This document shows, piece after piece, positions 34,750-43,981 of a stretch of DNA of 59,466 nt (its first letter is position 1; each line of letters opens with the position of its first letter). The DNA comes from an uncultured Peptoniphilus sp. (GTDB lineage: Bacteria; Bacillota; Clostridia; Tissierellales; Peptoniphilaceae). Made by a program: the position numbers and the translations under genes. The notes beneath the pieces are model-generated. The model was not told the DNA's origin and searched no databases. It saw nothing but the letters and a program-made list of their open reading frames with translations. The stretch covers positions 1 through 59,466 of the forward strand of contig CABQNX010000004.1 of NCBI GenBank assembly GCA_902465645.1, given 5' to 3'.

Positions 34750-36059
34750 ACTAAATCTTTAAGTTCCTTCCAAGTTTTTATTTTTTTCTCACTTTTGTCT
34801 AAATTATAAAAGTAGGGATTAGTGAATCCATAGAGTTCTCCATCTTCACATCTAACATTTGCTCTGACATAGTGATAATTCTCGTCTAAGTTTAATTTCT
34901 CATACAAAGTATTTTCATAAATTTTATAAATATCACCATCTACTATTAATTCTATATGAAGTTTTTTGTCGTGAAAAGTGCTTTCTTCTAATTCCAAAGT
35001 AAATTCGGTCTCATTAACTTTTTTTAACTCAATTAATTTTTCACGGGAGACAGAAATTTTCCCTGCTAACATTGCCTTTTTGATTTCATTTTTTGAAAGA
35101 TTCTTCGCAAAAATATAGGTCTTTGGATCTCCAAGAAGTGATGGATAGTCTGCATTTTCATATTTTTCATCTGGGTAAAGATGAGAGTCGCTTCCACCTA
35201 TACCATAAATTTTATAGCCATTTTGAAGAAGTAAGTCCCAAGCTTTTAAAGCTTTTTCCATGGCATCAATAGAAGTCATATAAGTTGGATCATTTATTAT
35301 TTCCATAAATTTTAAGTCATCTAAAGAATAATCATCAACTAAAAATTCAAAAGTTTCCATAAAGGGATGATTAATTGAATAAATTTCATCCTTTATTTCC
35401 CTTAAAACTTTTAATAACCACTCTTCAGTGTTAAGTCCCTCTACAGAATATTTTTTAAAAACAGAATCATTAGTGAAAAATACATTGATGTGGCCGTACT
35501 TCGATGTTATTTCTGTTCCTTCAATAATTAATAAGTCAGTTTCAGGAAATCTTGTCTGATTAAAGTTGTGGTCTGTTGGAGAAAAGAAGGACAGGCCTCT
35601 TTTTTTTGCTACTTCAATATTTTCTTCTGGAGATAACTTACCATCAGAGTAAAAAGTATGAGTGTGAAAGTCACCAGCATACCACTTTTCTTCACTGCAT
35701 TTGACTTCATCTTTTTCTATGTCCACTTCTTTTTTTGAATCAATAGGGTTTTTTTCATCTTCAATTTTTAAAATGACATCTCCTTCTTTGTGAAGAAGAT
35801 AAGTTATTCTATAATCGCCACTCTCTAAATTTTTAAAGCCATTAGAGGACTTTAAGATATCCTTTGACATAAATCTTTCTGCATCTCTATTTGCTGTAAT
35901 GCTACCCACAATTTCATTTTCTTTATAGACAAATAGACTTATGAAAAATTTTTCTCCTTTTAGACTAAACTTGATTGAATCCTTTATTAATTCATCCAAA
36001 TTTATTTTTAACTCTATTTCATTGTATCCTTCTCTTAAATTTTTTATTATATTTTCCAT
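34746..36059 (-). CDS. PHP-domain metallohydrolase (CehA/McbA-like)
   Basis: 437 residues. Residues up to about 120 form a beta-rich domain. The PHP domain begins at WYAGDFHTHTFYSDGKLSPEE, with HTHT supplying two histidine ligands. SPTDHNF, GTEIT-SKYGHINVF, SINHPF and GIGGSDSHLYP supply the rest, so a trinuclear metal site looks complete. A C-terminal beta domain follows. PHP enzymes of this type hydrolyse phosphodiesters or related esters. No signal peptide is seen, so it is probably cytoplasmic. A leaky terminator separates it from the importer genes. Confidence 0.82.
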   Translation of the reverse strand: MENIIKNLREGYNEIELKINLDELIKDSIKFSLKGEKFFISLFVYKENEIVGSITANRDAERFMSKDILKSSNGFKNLESGDYRITYLLHKEGDVILKIEDEKNPIDSKKEVDIEKDEVKCSEEKWYAGDFHTHTFYSDGKLSPEENIEVAKKRGLSFFSPTDHNFNQTRFPETDLLIIEGTEITSKYGHINVFFTNDSVFKKYSVEGLNTEEWLLKVLREIKDEIYSINHPFMETFEFLVDDYSLDDLKFMEIINDPTYMTSIDAMEKALKAWDLLLQNGYKIYGIGGSDSHLYPDEKYENADYPSLLGDPKTYIFAKNLSKNEIKKAMLAGKISVSREKLIELKKVNETEFTLELEESTFHDKKLHIELIVDGDIYKIYENTLYEKLNLDENYHYVRANVRCEDGELYGFTNPYFYNLDKSEKKIKTWKELKDLV

Positions 36060-36068
36060 ATTTCTCCT

Positions 36069-36100
36069 TAAAAAAAGCTCTGGGACTTAACCCAAAGCTT
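36069..36100 (-). terminator. Terminator between the importer and the PHP gene
   Basis: On the minus strand AAGCTTTGGG pairs with CCCAGAGCTT around a 6-nt loop, followed by seven T. The PHP gene starts 10 bp further, so it is likely a partial terminator lowering expression of the last two genes. Confidence 0.7.
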
Positions 36101-36119
36101 GATTTTAAATTTTTTATTT

Positions 36120-37424
36120 TTACTTATTTATTTCATCAAGAGCTGCCTGTGCAGTTTTTGCTGCTTCATCAAGGGCAGTCTTTGCATCAATATTTTGAAG
36201 CTCAACCTTATCAGCAGCAATGGAAAGTGCGTCTGTTATTTTTCCATCAGTTGGATCAATGAAAGCTGGTGAAGCATGCATTGCTTGTTCATAAGGAACC
36301 CCTGCATAAGAGTTTTCTTCGATAAATTTTTTGTATTCAGCTACATCTGCCGCAGATTTTCTTACTGGAATGTATCCAATTTTTTCTGACCACTTAGCAG
36401 AAACTTCTGGACTTGTGAAATAAGCTATCCATTCATAGGCTGCCTTTTGTTGTTCTTCACTTGCTGCTGCAGGAACAAGTAGTGAGTGTGCACCAGCCAC
36501 TGGCTTTCCTGGGTTTCCATTAAGTCCCGGTTGTGGAAGTGATGAAATTTTTGTAAAGTCAAGATCTCCCTTGTCTCCTGATGAACCAGTGTAGGACATT
36601 GCTTCACCATTCATTACATCATCAATTGTTCTATACCAATATTCCCAGCCTTGTCCACCAGATTCAATTTTTGTGGTCTTATTTTCAAAAATTTGTTGTC
36701 TTACAAAGTTCCATGAGTCAACCCATTCTTTGCTATTAATTAAAACTTTTTTTCCATCATCAGATAAAATTTTACCACCATTAGATAGAGCTATATCTAT
36801 TAAGTTTTCATGATTATACATTACAAGGTGACCCCATTTTGCTATGCCCTTGTCTTGGATTTCCTTTGAGTATTTAAAAGTATTTTCCCAAGTGCTATAT
36901 ACGTCTTTTGGATCTAGTCCTGCCTTTTCAAGTAAGTCTTTTCTATAATAAATTACTTGAGTTGTACCATATGCCGGGAATCCGTAAACTTTGTCATCAA
37001 CCATTGCAGGTTTCATAAAAACTTCAAGATAATCATCAATAGGAGTTCTATCATCTATATATTTTGTTAAATCTGCAAGCATTCCGTCCTTTACTCTTAA
37101 TTCAATGTTTGAGCCAATGTAAACTGCTGGTGGCTCATTTGCTGCAATAGCTGCCTGAACCTTTTGAAAAGTTTCATCGTAGTCAGCTTGTTGAACGCCA
37201 ACAACCTTTACCTTATCTTGTGACTCATTAAATTCTTTTATAATTTCTTCCATTGTTTCGCCGGCAACTGATCCAAGTCCATACCAAAATTGAATTTCAG
37301 TTCTGTCTTTTGAATCTGCTGTCTTTTCTTCCGTCTTCATTGCATTTTTTGCAGAACTTGAACATCCTGTAAAAATCATAAGTGCACATAGCATAAGTAA
37401 TGCTGTCTTAAAAATTTTTTTCAT
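36120..37424 (-). CDS. ABC importer solute-binding lipoprotein, UgpB-like
   Basis: 434 residues. Signal peptide with lipobox FTGC-SSS (Cys20), so it is anchored outside the membrane. Family 1 binding protein: IQFWYGLGSVAGETMEEII at the mature N-terminus, RKDLLEKAGLDPKD, and a C-terminal KWSEKIGYIPVRKSA motif typical of UgpB and sugar-binding relatives. The local segment WEYWYRTIDDVMNGEAMSY fits UgpB. The ligand could be glycerol-3-phosphate, a glycerophosphodiester or an oligosaccharide. It is the fourth gene of the operon. Confidence 0.85.
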   Translation of the reverse strand: MKKIFKTALLMLCALMIFTGCSSSAKNAMKTEEKTADSKDRTEIQFWYGLGSVAGETMEEIIKEFNESQDKVKVVGVQQADYDETFQKVQAAIAANEPPAVYIGSNIELRVKDGMLADLTKYIDDRTPIDDYLEVFMKPAMVDDKVYGFPAYGTTQVIYYRKDLLEKAGLDPKDVYSTWENTFKYSKEIQDKGIAKWGHLVMYNHENLIDIALSNGGKILSDDGKKVLINSKEWVDSWNFVRQQIFENKTTKIESGGQGWEYWYRTIDDVMNGEAMSYTGSSGDKGDLDFTKISSLPQPGLNGNPGKPVAGAHSLLVPAAASEEQQKAAYEWIAYFTSPEVSAKWSEKIGYIPVRKSAADVAEYKKFIEENSYAGVPYEQAMHASPAFIDPTDGKITDALSIAADKVELQNIDAKTALDEAAKTAQAALDEINK

Positions 37425-37447
37425 GTTTTCTCCTTTTTAATTAATTT

Positions 37448-38266
37448 TTAACCTTTTATTCCACTATCAGATATTCCTTTTATAAACCATTTTTGTAGGA
37501 CAATAAATAGTATTAAGAGTGGAAGAACTGATATTGTATTTCCTGCCATTAAAAGAGGTAAGTTTTCTCCAAAATTTCCTTGTGATGTGAAAAATTTATT
37601 TAGTCCAACACTTATCAAATACTTTGATTTTGAATTTGTAATAAGTGATGGCCACATATAATTGTTATACATTGTTACAAATTGGATAAGTGCATTAGTG
37701 AGTACAGTTGATTTGGAAATAGGAAGTACAACTTTTAAAAGTATATCCATGTCACTTGCTCCATCCATTTCAGCCGCTTCTATTAGCTCCTTTGGTACCT
37801 CCTTAAAGGTGTTGTAGAGCATATAAATTGTAAAGACTGCCACTGAATTTGAAATAATAATTCCAGTCAAAGTGTCTATTAAATTTAATTTTGCAATTAT
37901 TACATAGCTTGGCACATATGTTGTTGCAGCAGGAAGCATATAAGTCAAAAGAATCCCTTTAAACATCATGCTTCTCAGTTTAAAGGAAAATCTGTACATG
38001 CCATATGCAAGTAAAACCCCTGTGATAATTTGAAGAATTACTATTATAATTGATGTAACAATTGAATTTATAATATATAAATCAAAGGGAGCTAAATTTA
38101 ATGCTCCAAGAAAATTCCTAAAGTCTAAAAAATCTGGCATAAAGCTAAGGGGCTTTCGCATAATTGATTCAGTAGTTTTAAAGGAATTTGAAATCATCCA
38201 CATAAGTGGGAAAAATGTTATTACTGATAAAAATATAAGCACAAGGTGTCTCGCTATTTTTTTCAT
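37448..38266 (-). CDS. ABC importer permease, UgpE/MalG type
   Basis: 272 residues, six membrane segments. The EAA loop, EAAEMDGASDMDILLKVVLPIS, near residue 165 docks the ATPase. The C-terminus RKGISDSG-like (FIKGISDSGIKG) is typical of MalG/UgpE proteins. It shares one base with the stop of the other permease gene and pairs with it as a heterodimer. Function follows the UgpB-like binding protein. Confidence 0.9.
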   Translation of the reverse strand: MKKIARHLVLIFLSVITFFPLMWMISNSFKTTESIMRKPLSFMPDFLDFRNFLGALNLAPFDLYIINSIVTSIIIVILQIITGVLLAYGMYRFSFKLRSMMFKGILLTYMLPAATTYVPSYVIIAKLNLIDTLTGIIISNSVAVFTIYMLYNTFKEVPKELIEAAEMDGASDMDILLKVVLPISKSTVLTNALIQFVTMYNNYMWPSLITNSKSKYLISVGLNKFFTSQGNFGENLPLLMAGNTISVLPLLILFIVLQKWFIKGISDSGIKG

Positions 38267-39168
38267 TATGCCTCCAACTTCTTTCTCATAAATATCATTA
38301 TTAATGACAAAATTGCTGTTATTATTACAATAATAAGTGATATTGCACTTGCCTTGCCCATATTAAACTCTTCAAATGCCATTTGATAGAACATATATAG
38401 TAGAGTTCTAGTTGAACCTGCTGGACCACCTCTTGTCAAAACTGAAAACTGATCATAAGCTTGAATTGAGGTTATAAGATTCATAATTAGTAGGAAAAAT
38501 GTGGTGCTCTTTGTCATTGGAAAATAAATATATTTTATTTTTTCAAAAATATTTATCCCTTCAAGTTTTCCCACTTCAAATAAGCTATTTGGAATTTTAC
38601 TCATGGCATCTGTATAAAATAACATTGCCCAGCCAGCATTCTTCCAAATTGTCACCATAATTACTGCAATCATGGCTGTGTTTTCATTACTTAACCAGTT
38701 GGGACCATCTATTCCAACTGTGGCAAGAATCCTATTTATTAGACCAACATCCCCTCTTAGCATCCATGACCAGACAATTGACATGGCAACCATTGGGGTT
38801 ACCCAAGGAGAAAATAAAAAGCCTTGATAAATCAATTTACCTCTGAAATTTCCTTGCAAAAATAGGGCAAATATAAATCCCAAAAGTAAGACAGGGACCA
38901 CTGTTCCAATTCCAAATACCAAAGTATTTTTAACAGCTTGCCAAAAAAAACCATCTTGTAAGATGTACTTGTAATTATCCAGTCCAACAATATCGAAGTT
39001 TGGACTCACATAATTCCAATTTGTAAAAGAAATAATAAGTGATGCAAGCATTGGCAAGAACCAAAAAATTAAAAGTGGCAACATGGGAATTAAGAAGTAA
39101 GTCAAAAACTCTTTAAGTCCAAGCTCTCTCTCATAAGATTTTCTTAAGCTAGTCTTCATAGTTTCCAC
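38266..39168 (-). CDS. ABC importer permease, UgpA/MalF type
   Basis: 300 residues, six membrane segments (first at about 25-50). The coupling loop EVGKLEGINIFEKIKYIYFPM lies near 198; it has G-x-L-E-G in place of the usual A-x-x-D-G, a common variation. GGPAGSTRTLLYMFYQMAF near 255 is typical of UgpA-type permeases. Its start overlaps the ATPase gene by 20 bp. Confidence 0.9.
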   Translation of the reverse strand: METMKTSLRKSYERELGLKEFLTYFLIPMLPLLIFWFLPMLASLIISFTNWNYVSPNFDIVGLDNYKYILQDGFFWQAVKNTLVFGIGTVVPVLLLGFIFALFLQGNFRGKLIYQGFLFSPWVTPMVAMSIVWSWMLRGDVGLINRILATVGIDGPNWLSNENTAMIAVIMVTIWKNAGWAMLFYTDAMSKIPNSLFEVGKLEGINIFEKIKYIYFPMTKSTTFFLLIMNLITSIQAYDQFSVLTRGGPAGSTRTLLYMFYQMAFEEFNMGKASAISLIIVIITAILSLIMIFMRKKLEA

Positions 39169-40225
39169 CTATATAAATTCTATTTCCAGAAAGCCTGTCA
39201 AAGAAGTAAGCCTTATCTTTTGGTATTTTTACAAAAAATCCACCATTATCTTTTGGGTTTTTTTCTAAATCGCATTTCAAAATTATTTTGTTGGAAAATA
39301 TATTTCCTGAGATGTTGTAATCAGATCCCAAAAGTTCAATTAAATTAACACTAAAAGGCAATCCTTCGCTCTTCGAAAGCTCTAGAGCTTCTGGCCTTAC
39401 TCCTAAAGTAATTTTTCCATCAGCTAAACTTATCCCGCTTAAAATTTTATTACCTTCGTCATCATAGAAGTCACCAGCTTTTACTTCACCATTAATAAAA
39501 TTCATGGCCGGCGAACCCAAAAATCCTGCAACAAAGGCATTAATAGGATTAGTGTAAAGCTCTCTTGGGCTTCCAATTTGCTGAATTACTCCATTGTTTA
39601 AACAGACAATTCTCGTAGCCATAGTCATAGCCTCGGTTTGGTCGTGAGTGACATAAATGACAGTTGAACCCAGCTTATTTTTCAAATTAACAATTTCTTC
39701 ACGCATTTCAACCCTAAGTTTTGCATCTAGGTTTGAAAGTGGCTCATCCATTAAAAATATGTCAGATTCTTTCACTATTGCCCTACCCAATGCCACTCTT
39801 TGCATTTGACCACCAGATAAGTCCTTTGGCTTCCTATTTAAGTAATTAGTCAAATTTAAAATTTCAGCAGTTCTTCTCACCTTTTCATCAATTAATTTTT
39901 TGTCTAGTTTTCTAATTTTTAATCCAAAAGCTATATTGTCATAAACACTTAAATGAGGATAAAGTGCATAGGACTGAAATACCATTGCTATATTCCTGTC
40001 CTTTGGCAAGACGTCGTTAGATAATTTTCCATCGATGTAAAGTTCTCCACTAGTTATGTCTTCAAGACCAGCGATCATCCTAAGACTTGTTGACTTTCCG
40101 CAACCAGAAGGACCAACAAATACAATAAATTCATTTTCTTTTATGTCAATGGAAAAATCTTTAACTGCATATTCCTCATTCTCTTCATACTTTTTACATA
40201 TATTTTTTAAGCTGATTTTGGACAA
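39149..40225 (-). CDS. ABC importer ATPase, UgpC/MsmX type
   Basis: 358 residues. Walker A GPSGCGKST, Q-loop VFQSYALYPHL, signature LSGGQMQRVALGRA, Walker B IFLMDEPLSNLDA, H-loop VTHDQTEA. A C-terminal TOBE/MalK regulatory domain follows from about residue 235. I favour a TTG start at 40225, with GGAGGAG 5 nt upstream; a GTG at 40243 lies before that site. First gene of the importer operon, and specific to it since all partners are present. Confidence 0.92.
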   Translation of the reverse strand: MSKISLKNICKKYEENEEYAVKDFSIDIKENEFIVFVGPSGCGKSTSLRMIAGLEDITSGELYIDGKLSNDVLPKDRNIAMVFQSYALYPHLSVYDNIAFGLKIRKLDKKLIDEKVRRTAEILNLTNYLNRKPKDLSGGQMQRVALGRAIVKESDIFLMDEPLSNLDAKLRVEMREEIVNLKNKLGSTVIYVTHDQTEAMTMATRIVCLNNGVIQQIGSPRELYTNPINAFVAGFLGSPAMNFINGEVKAGDFYDDEGNKILSGISLADGKITLGVRPEALELSKSEGLPFSVNLIELLGSDYNISGNIFSNKIILKCDLEKNPKDNGGFFVKIPKDKAYFFDRLSGNRIYIGGNYED

Positions 40226-40339
40226 ATCCTCTCCTCCTTTCACCTAGTTTATTCTACGTTTAATTTAAATATAAAAAATATATGGAGGGTAAATTATTTG
40301 TAAATTAGATAAAATTCATATCTTTAAAAAAAAATTTGC

Positions 40340-40375
40340 AATTAAAAAGAGCTCACTAAAAATTAAGTGAACTCT
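40340..40375 (-). terminator. Terminator of the bioY-bioD-bioA operon
   Basis: On the minus strand AGAGTTCACT pairs with AGTGAGCTCT (one G-U pair), followed by TTTTTAATT. Confidence 0.75.
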
Positions 40376-40387
40376 AAAAAATATTTT

Positions 40388-41590
40388 CTATTTATTTTCA
40401 AACCATTCTTTCATAGTTCTCATTACTTTCCTAAGTTCTTCTTCACTTATTACATAGGGAACCATGGAATAAATATATTTCACAAAGGGCCTTGAGAAGA
40501 CTCCTCTTTCATAGGCAAATTCTTGGAAGCCTTCTATGTCCTTGCCATCTTTAACTTCAATGCAGACGCAGGCTCCCATAATTCTCACTTCTTCAATTTT
40601 TTCATGAGTGAAGCCTTCCATCTCTTCTCTTTCGATTTCTTCAATCTTCTTAATCTTACTCATAAAGTCTTCTTCTTGGAAGATTTCAAGACACTTAGAC
40701 CCAACAGCACAAGCTAGTGGATTTCCCATAAAGGTTGGTCCATGCATAAGGGCGTGTCTTGGGTCGTCATCATAAAAGGCATCAAAGACCTTCTTGTTGG
40801 CAACTGTTGCTGCATGACCAAGGTAACCACCTGTTAAGGCCTTGCCAAGGCAGATTATGTCAGGTAAGACCAGGTCTGCCACAAATCTATGACCAGTTCT
40901 TCCAAAGCCTGTTGCTACTTCGTCAAATATTAGCAATACATTGTGCTCGTCGCAAAGTTCCCTTGCCCTTTCCAAGAAGGAAATGTCATACATCCTCATG
41001 CCACCAGCTCCTTGTAAGAGTGGTTCAACTATAAAGGAATTTAGCTTGTCCCCGTATTTTTCAAAAGCTTCTTCAAGGGCATCAATTTCTGTTGGAATGT
41101 TTACAACATACTTGCTCTTGCCATAGGCTTCTAGGACAAAGTGATAGTCTTCGTCGTCACCCACCTCCATAGTCTTAAAGGTATCTCCATGGTAGGCATT
41201 GGATAGGGCAAGTATCATTGTCCTGTCACTTTCTCCCTTGTTCATGTAGTATTGAAGGGCCATCTTTAGGGCAACCTCTACTGCCACAGAACCTGAGTCA
41301 GAGAAGAAGGGATAGTCCAAGTCGCCTGGCAAAAATTCCTTTAACTGGTTGGAAAGTCTTTCCACTGGCTCGTGAGTTAGGCCACCAAGCATAACGTGAG
41401 AAAATTTCTTAACTTGATCTATTAGGGCTTCATTTATTTTTTCATTTTTATAGCCGTAAATTGTTGACCACCAAGATGAAACTGAGTCAATCATGTCATT
41501 ATCTTCTGTGTAAAGGCGGACTCCCTTAGCATCTATGACTTTGTAAGGTGGCTTCATAGTTTTTAGTTGTTCATATGGATACCAAATCAT
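40388..41590 (-). CDS. bioA: Adenosylmethionine-8-amino-7-oxononanoate aminotransferase BioA
   Basis: 400 residues, slightly short of the usual 420-450. PLP enzyme that converts KAPA to DAPA using S-adenosylmethionine as amino donor. Motifs: WYPYEQLKTM at the N-terminus, SSWWSTIYGY near 37, ALSNAYHGDTFKTMEVG, IFDEVATGFGRTG, and the PLP lysine in CLGKALTGGYLG. It is the third gene of bioY-bioD-bioA, 15 bp after bioD. No bioF gene for the previous step is in the window. Confidence 0.95.
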   Translation of the reverse strand: MIWYPYEQLKTMKPPYKVIDAKGVRLYTEDNDMIDSVSSWWSTIYGYKNEKINEALIDQVKKFSHVMLGGLTHEPVERLSNQLKEFLPGDLDYPFFSDSGSVAVEVALKMALQYYMNKGESDRTMILALSNAYHGDTFKTMEVGDDEDYHFVLEAYGKSKYVVNIPTEIDALEEAFEKYGDKLNSFIVEPLLQGAGGMRMYDISFLERARELCDEHNVLLIFDEVATGFGRTGHRFVADLVLPDIICLGKALTGGYLGHAATVANKKVFDAFYDDDPRHALMHGPTFMGNPLACAVGSKCLEIFQEEDFMSKIKKIEEIEREEMEGFTHEKIEEVRIMGACVCIEVKDGKDIEGFQEFAYERGVFSRPFVKYIYSMVPYVISEEELRKVMRTMKEWFENK

Positions 41591-41605
41591 TTTATAACTT
41601 AACTC

Positions 41606-42289
41606 CTATTCATAAATCTCTTTTAGTTTTTCAACATCAATGTCTAAGTCCTTGTCGCCCTTCTTTACACAAGCTAGGACTTCAAGGCCTGACATGTGCT
41701 GGCACATTTTTATATTGTCTTCTTGCATGACATCTCCTGGTATAAAGTTGTTGAAAATTATTCCCTTGACCTTCATTCCCTTTTCCTTCATGTAAAAGGC
41801 TGTCAAGACCACATTATTTATAGTTCCAAGTCCTGCATCAGCAACAATAATAGTAGAAAGATTTGCTTTCTTTATGAAGTCTTCTAAGTAAATCTCTTGA
41901 TCATCAAATCTTAAGGGACAAAGAATGCCACCAGACCCTTCAAGAGTTATGTAGTCGTACTTGTCCTTTAGGTCCTCAAATTTTTCTATTGCATAATCAA
42001 GATCTATTGGATTGCCTTCTATTTGTGCAGCTAAGTGAGGAGAGTAGGCATGCTCATAAACGTAGTGACACATTTCTTCAAGAGGCTGATCAATTCCTCC
42101 AAGCTCTTTTACAAACTTCGCATCACCAGGTATGAGCTTTCCATCATCATCCTTGTCATTTCCACTCATGGCAGCCTTATAGTAAGCAGACTTTTCTCCT
42201 GCTTCGTGAAGTTTCTTCACTAGAAGACCAGCTACATAGGTCTTTCCAATTTCTGTTCCTGTTCCTGTTACAAAAATATTTTTACTCAT
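41606..42289 (-). CDS. bioD: Dethiobiotin synthetase BioD
   Basis: 227 residues. ATP-dependent carboxylation and ring closure of DAPA to dethiobiotin. P-loop VTGTGTEIGKTYVAGLL (6-22), YYKAAMSG with the KPxxSG-like lysine, and the GSGGILCPL motif near 112. Middle gene of the bioYDA operon; GGAG lies 7 nt before the ATG. Confidence 0.94.
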   Translation of the reverse strand: MSKNIFVTGTGTEIGKTYVAGLLVKKLHEAGEKSAYYKAAMSGNDKDDDGKLIPGDAKFVKELGGIDQPLEEMCHYVYEHAYSPHLAAQIEGNPIDLDYAIEKFEDLKDKYDYITLEGSGGILCPLRFDDQEIYLEDFIKKANLSTIIVADAGLGTINNVVLTAFYMKEKGMKVKGIIFNNFIPGDVMQEDNIKMCQHMSGLEVLACVKKGDKDLDIDVEKLKEIYE

Positions 42290-42299
42290 TTTTTCTCCT

Positions 42300-42854
42300 T
42301 TAATTATAAGCCTTGTTAATAACTGGAATTAATCTCTTGCCAAGAAAAGCGCCTAAAAAGCACAAAACAATGTCTCCTGGCACTGCAAGTAAGAAGCAAT
42401 AAATAATAATTGCCTTAACTCCAATTGGCGATCCCAAATAAAAATTGCTAATAAAGTAGTAATAAACCATGCCCATGATATAAACTATGGCGAGTCCCAC
42501 AAAGTTTGCCTTGAGAAGTCTCTTCATATCAGGTCTCTTGTTCTTGTTTGCGATCTTGCCTGTAGCATAAGCTCCAAAGGCAAAACCAATTATGTAACCA
42601 AAGGATGGTTTAAGAACATAGGCAAAGCCTCCACCTTCAGTAAAGACTGGGAGGCCTATTAAACCCAAGATTATGTAGACAAGGACTGCTGTGGCACCAA
42701 GCTCTGGTCCCAACAAAAGACCTGCAAGCATGGTAAATAAAAGTTGCAGGGTAAAGGGCAAGACTGGTATAGGTACTCTTATAAAAGTTCCCACAATAAT
42801 AAGGGCAACAAATAGTGAACACATCACCAAGTCTCTCGCTTTTAAATTTTTCAC
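42300..42854 (-). CDS. bioY: Biotin transporter substrate-binding component BioY
   Basis: 184 residues from a GTG start 6 nt after GGAGG; codons further upstream overlap the operator and promoter and are rejected. Six membrane segments. The family motifs are PVPFTLQ-like (PIPVLPFTLQLLFTMLAGLLLGPELGA) and PSFGYIIGFAFGAY. S-component of an ECF transporter, or an independent transporter. It may take up biotin or, given the partial pathway, a precursor. The EcfA/EcfT partners are not in the window. Confidence 0.93.
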   Translation of the reverse strand: MKNLKARDLVMCSLFVALIIVGTFIRVPIPVLPFTLQLLFTMLAGLLLGPELGATAVLVYIILGLIGLPVFTEGGGFAYVLKPSFGYIIGFAFGAYATGKIANKNKRPDMKRLLKANFVGLAIVYIMGMVYYYFISNFYLGSPIGVKAIIIYCFLLAVPGDIVLCFLGAFLGKRLIPVINKAYN

Positions 42855-42875
42855 ACTAACCTCCAAAATTTTATA

Positions 42876-42923
42876 GTAAACAATTACTTTAAATAAGTTA
42901 ACATTTTCCTCTCTGTTTGTCAA
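42876..42923 (-). promoter_or_regulatory. bioYDA promoter with BirA-type operator
   Basis: GTTAAC and GTTTAC (minus strand, 42897-42902 and 42876-42881) separated by exactly 15 bp match the biotin operator of BirA repressors. TTGACA (42918-42923) with 17-bp spacing to TAACTT (42895-42900) places the operator over the -10 box. The window's BirA has the DNA-binding domain needed to use it. Confidence 0.8.
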
Positions 42924-43040
42924 CTTATAAATTTTTATAGTTAACCTCGCTTTTCTTACTTAAGATTATTCTATTTCTTAAAAATCATTTTTAAAAAATA
43001 AAAAATTTACTTAATCTCAATTCCAATTCAGATAAAAATA

Positions 43041-43077
43041 AAAAATCCCATCTCATTAATATGAAATAGGATTTCAA
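43041..43077 (-). terminator. Terminator of the MerR gene
   Basis: On the minus strand an imperfect stem AAATCC... / ...GGGATTT around ATTA, followed by a T-rich tract. Confidence 0.6.
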
Positions 43078-43112
43078 ATTCTTACTTTATAAAATTTTCT
43101 CACTCTATCAAA

Positions 43113-43964
43113 TTATTTATTTCTTTCACTTAAAAATTTTTCATTTGCTTCCAGAAGTTTCTTGTAATAGACATCATAAGAAGGCGATATTTTTCTAATC
43201 AAAGGGATAACTAGATCATAATAATTATTTTCTACCATATAAGTTCGTATCTTGTCAGAAATTTTTTTGACCTGGCTAGACTTATAGTCTTCACTTTCTT
43301 TAAAGTCTTCATAAGCCTTGACCTTGTCTCTATTATCTTCCATCCATTCCTCGTAATTATAGACAGCTTGGATCTTTCCCTGGTTAACAGCTTCTAAATC
43401 TTCTAAGTCAAAGTCCCTAGTCATCCTTTCAATATAGGCCTTCTCTTCTTCTGTAAAATCAATTTCTGGCAGAGAGTCCAAGATTTTTATGAGTTCATAA
43501 AATGCAGGCTCTTGGTCTTCTCCTAGCTTGTCCCCTAGGAAGGGCTTGTAGGAAATAAAGAAAATCTGGCCAAAGTATCCAGGAAAAACTCTTGTGAGTC
43601 TTTCATATATGGTCTCTTTCTTTTCTAAATCTTCAAGCTCTTTAGATACTTTTTCAAAGTCCTGTGATTTAATTAGCCTTTCTAATAAGTTCTTCTTAGC
43701 CTCTTCAAGTTCAAGTCGATACTGTCGGTCTCTTAAAATGCTTCCAAGGTCTTCTTCCTTTGAATCTAAAATATTTTTTATTTCAGAAATACTGAGACCT
43801 AACTTCCTATATATAGAAATTTTTAAAAGCTTCTTCACGTCATCTTGTGAGTAAGTCCTATAATTATTTTCTCCCTTATGAGGATTTATTAGTCCCTTGT
43901 CTTCATAATATAAAATTGCCTTCCTAGTTAGGCCAGTATTTTTTTCAACTTTACTTCGCTTCAT
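43113..43964 (-). CDS. MerR-family transcriptional regulator
   Basis: 283 residues. The N-terminal winged helix (1-70) has the MerR pattern TRKAILYYEDKGLINP and NNYRTYSQDDVKKLLKISIYRKLGLSISEI. A coiled-coil dimer helix lies at about 75-125. A roughly 160-residue C-terminal domain has no cysteine cluster, so it is more likely a ligand-binding than a metal-binding regulator. Upstream is a promoter with the 19-bp spacer and dyad that MerR proteins act on, so it should control itself. No co-transcribed target is obvious; ferritin is directly upstream but separated by a terminator. Confidence 0.88.
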   Translation of the reverse strand: MKRSKVEKNTGLTRKAILYYEDKGLINPHKGENNYRTYSQDDVKKLLKISIYRKLGLSISEIKNILDSKEEDLGSILRDRQYRLELEEAKKNLLERLIKSQDFEKVSKELEDLEKKETIYERLTRVFPGYFGQIFFISYKPFLGDKLGEDQEPAFYELIKILDSLPEIDFTEEEKAYIERMTRDFDLEDLEAVNQGKIQAVYNYEEWMEDNRDKVKAYEDFKESEDYKSSQVKKISDKIRTYMVENNYYDLVIPLIRKISPSYDVYYKKLLEANEKFLSERNK

Positions 43965-43981
43965 AATCCACCTCCATGTAT

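Noticed and set aside
42855..42923. 23-codon extension of bioY
   Set aside because: Covers the promoter, the BirA operator and the Shine-Dalgarno; the GTG at 42854 is correctly spaced.
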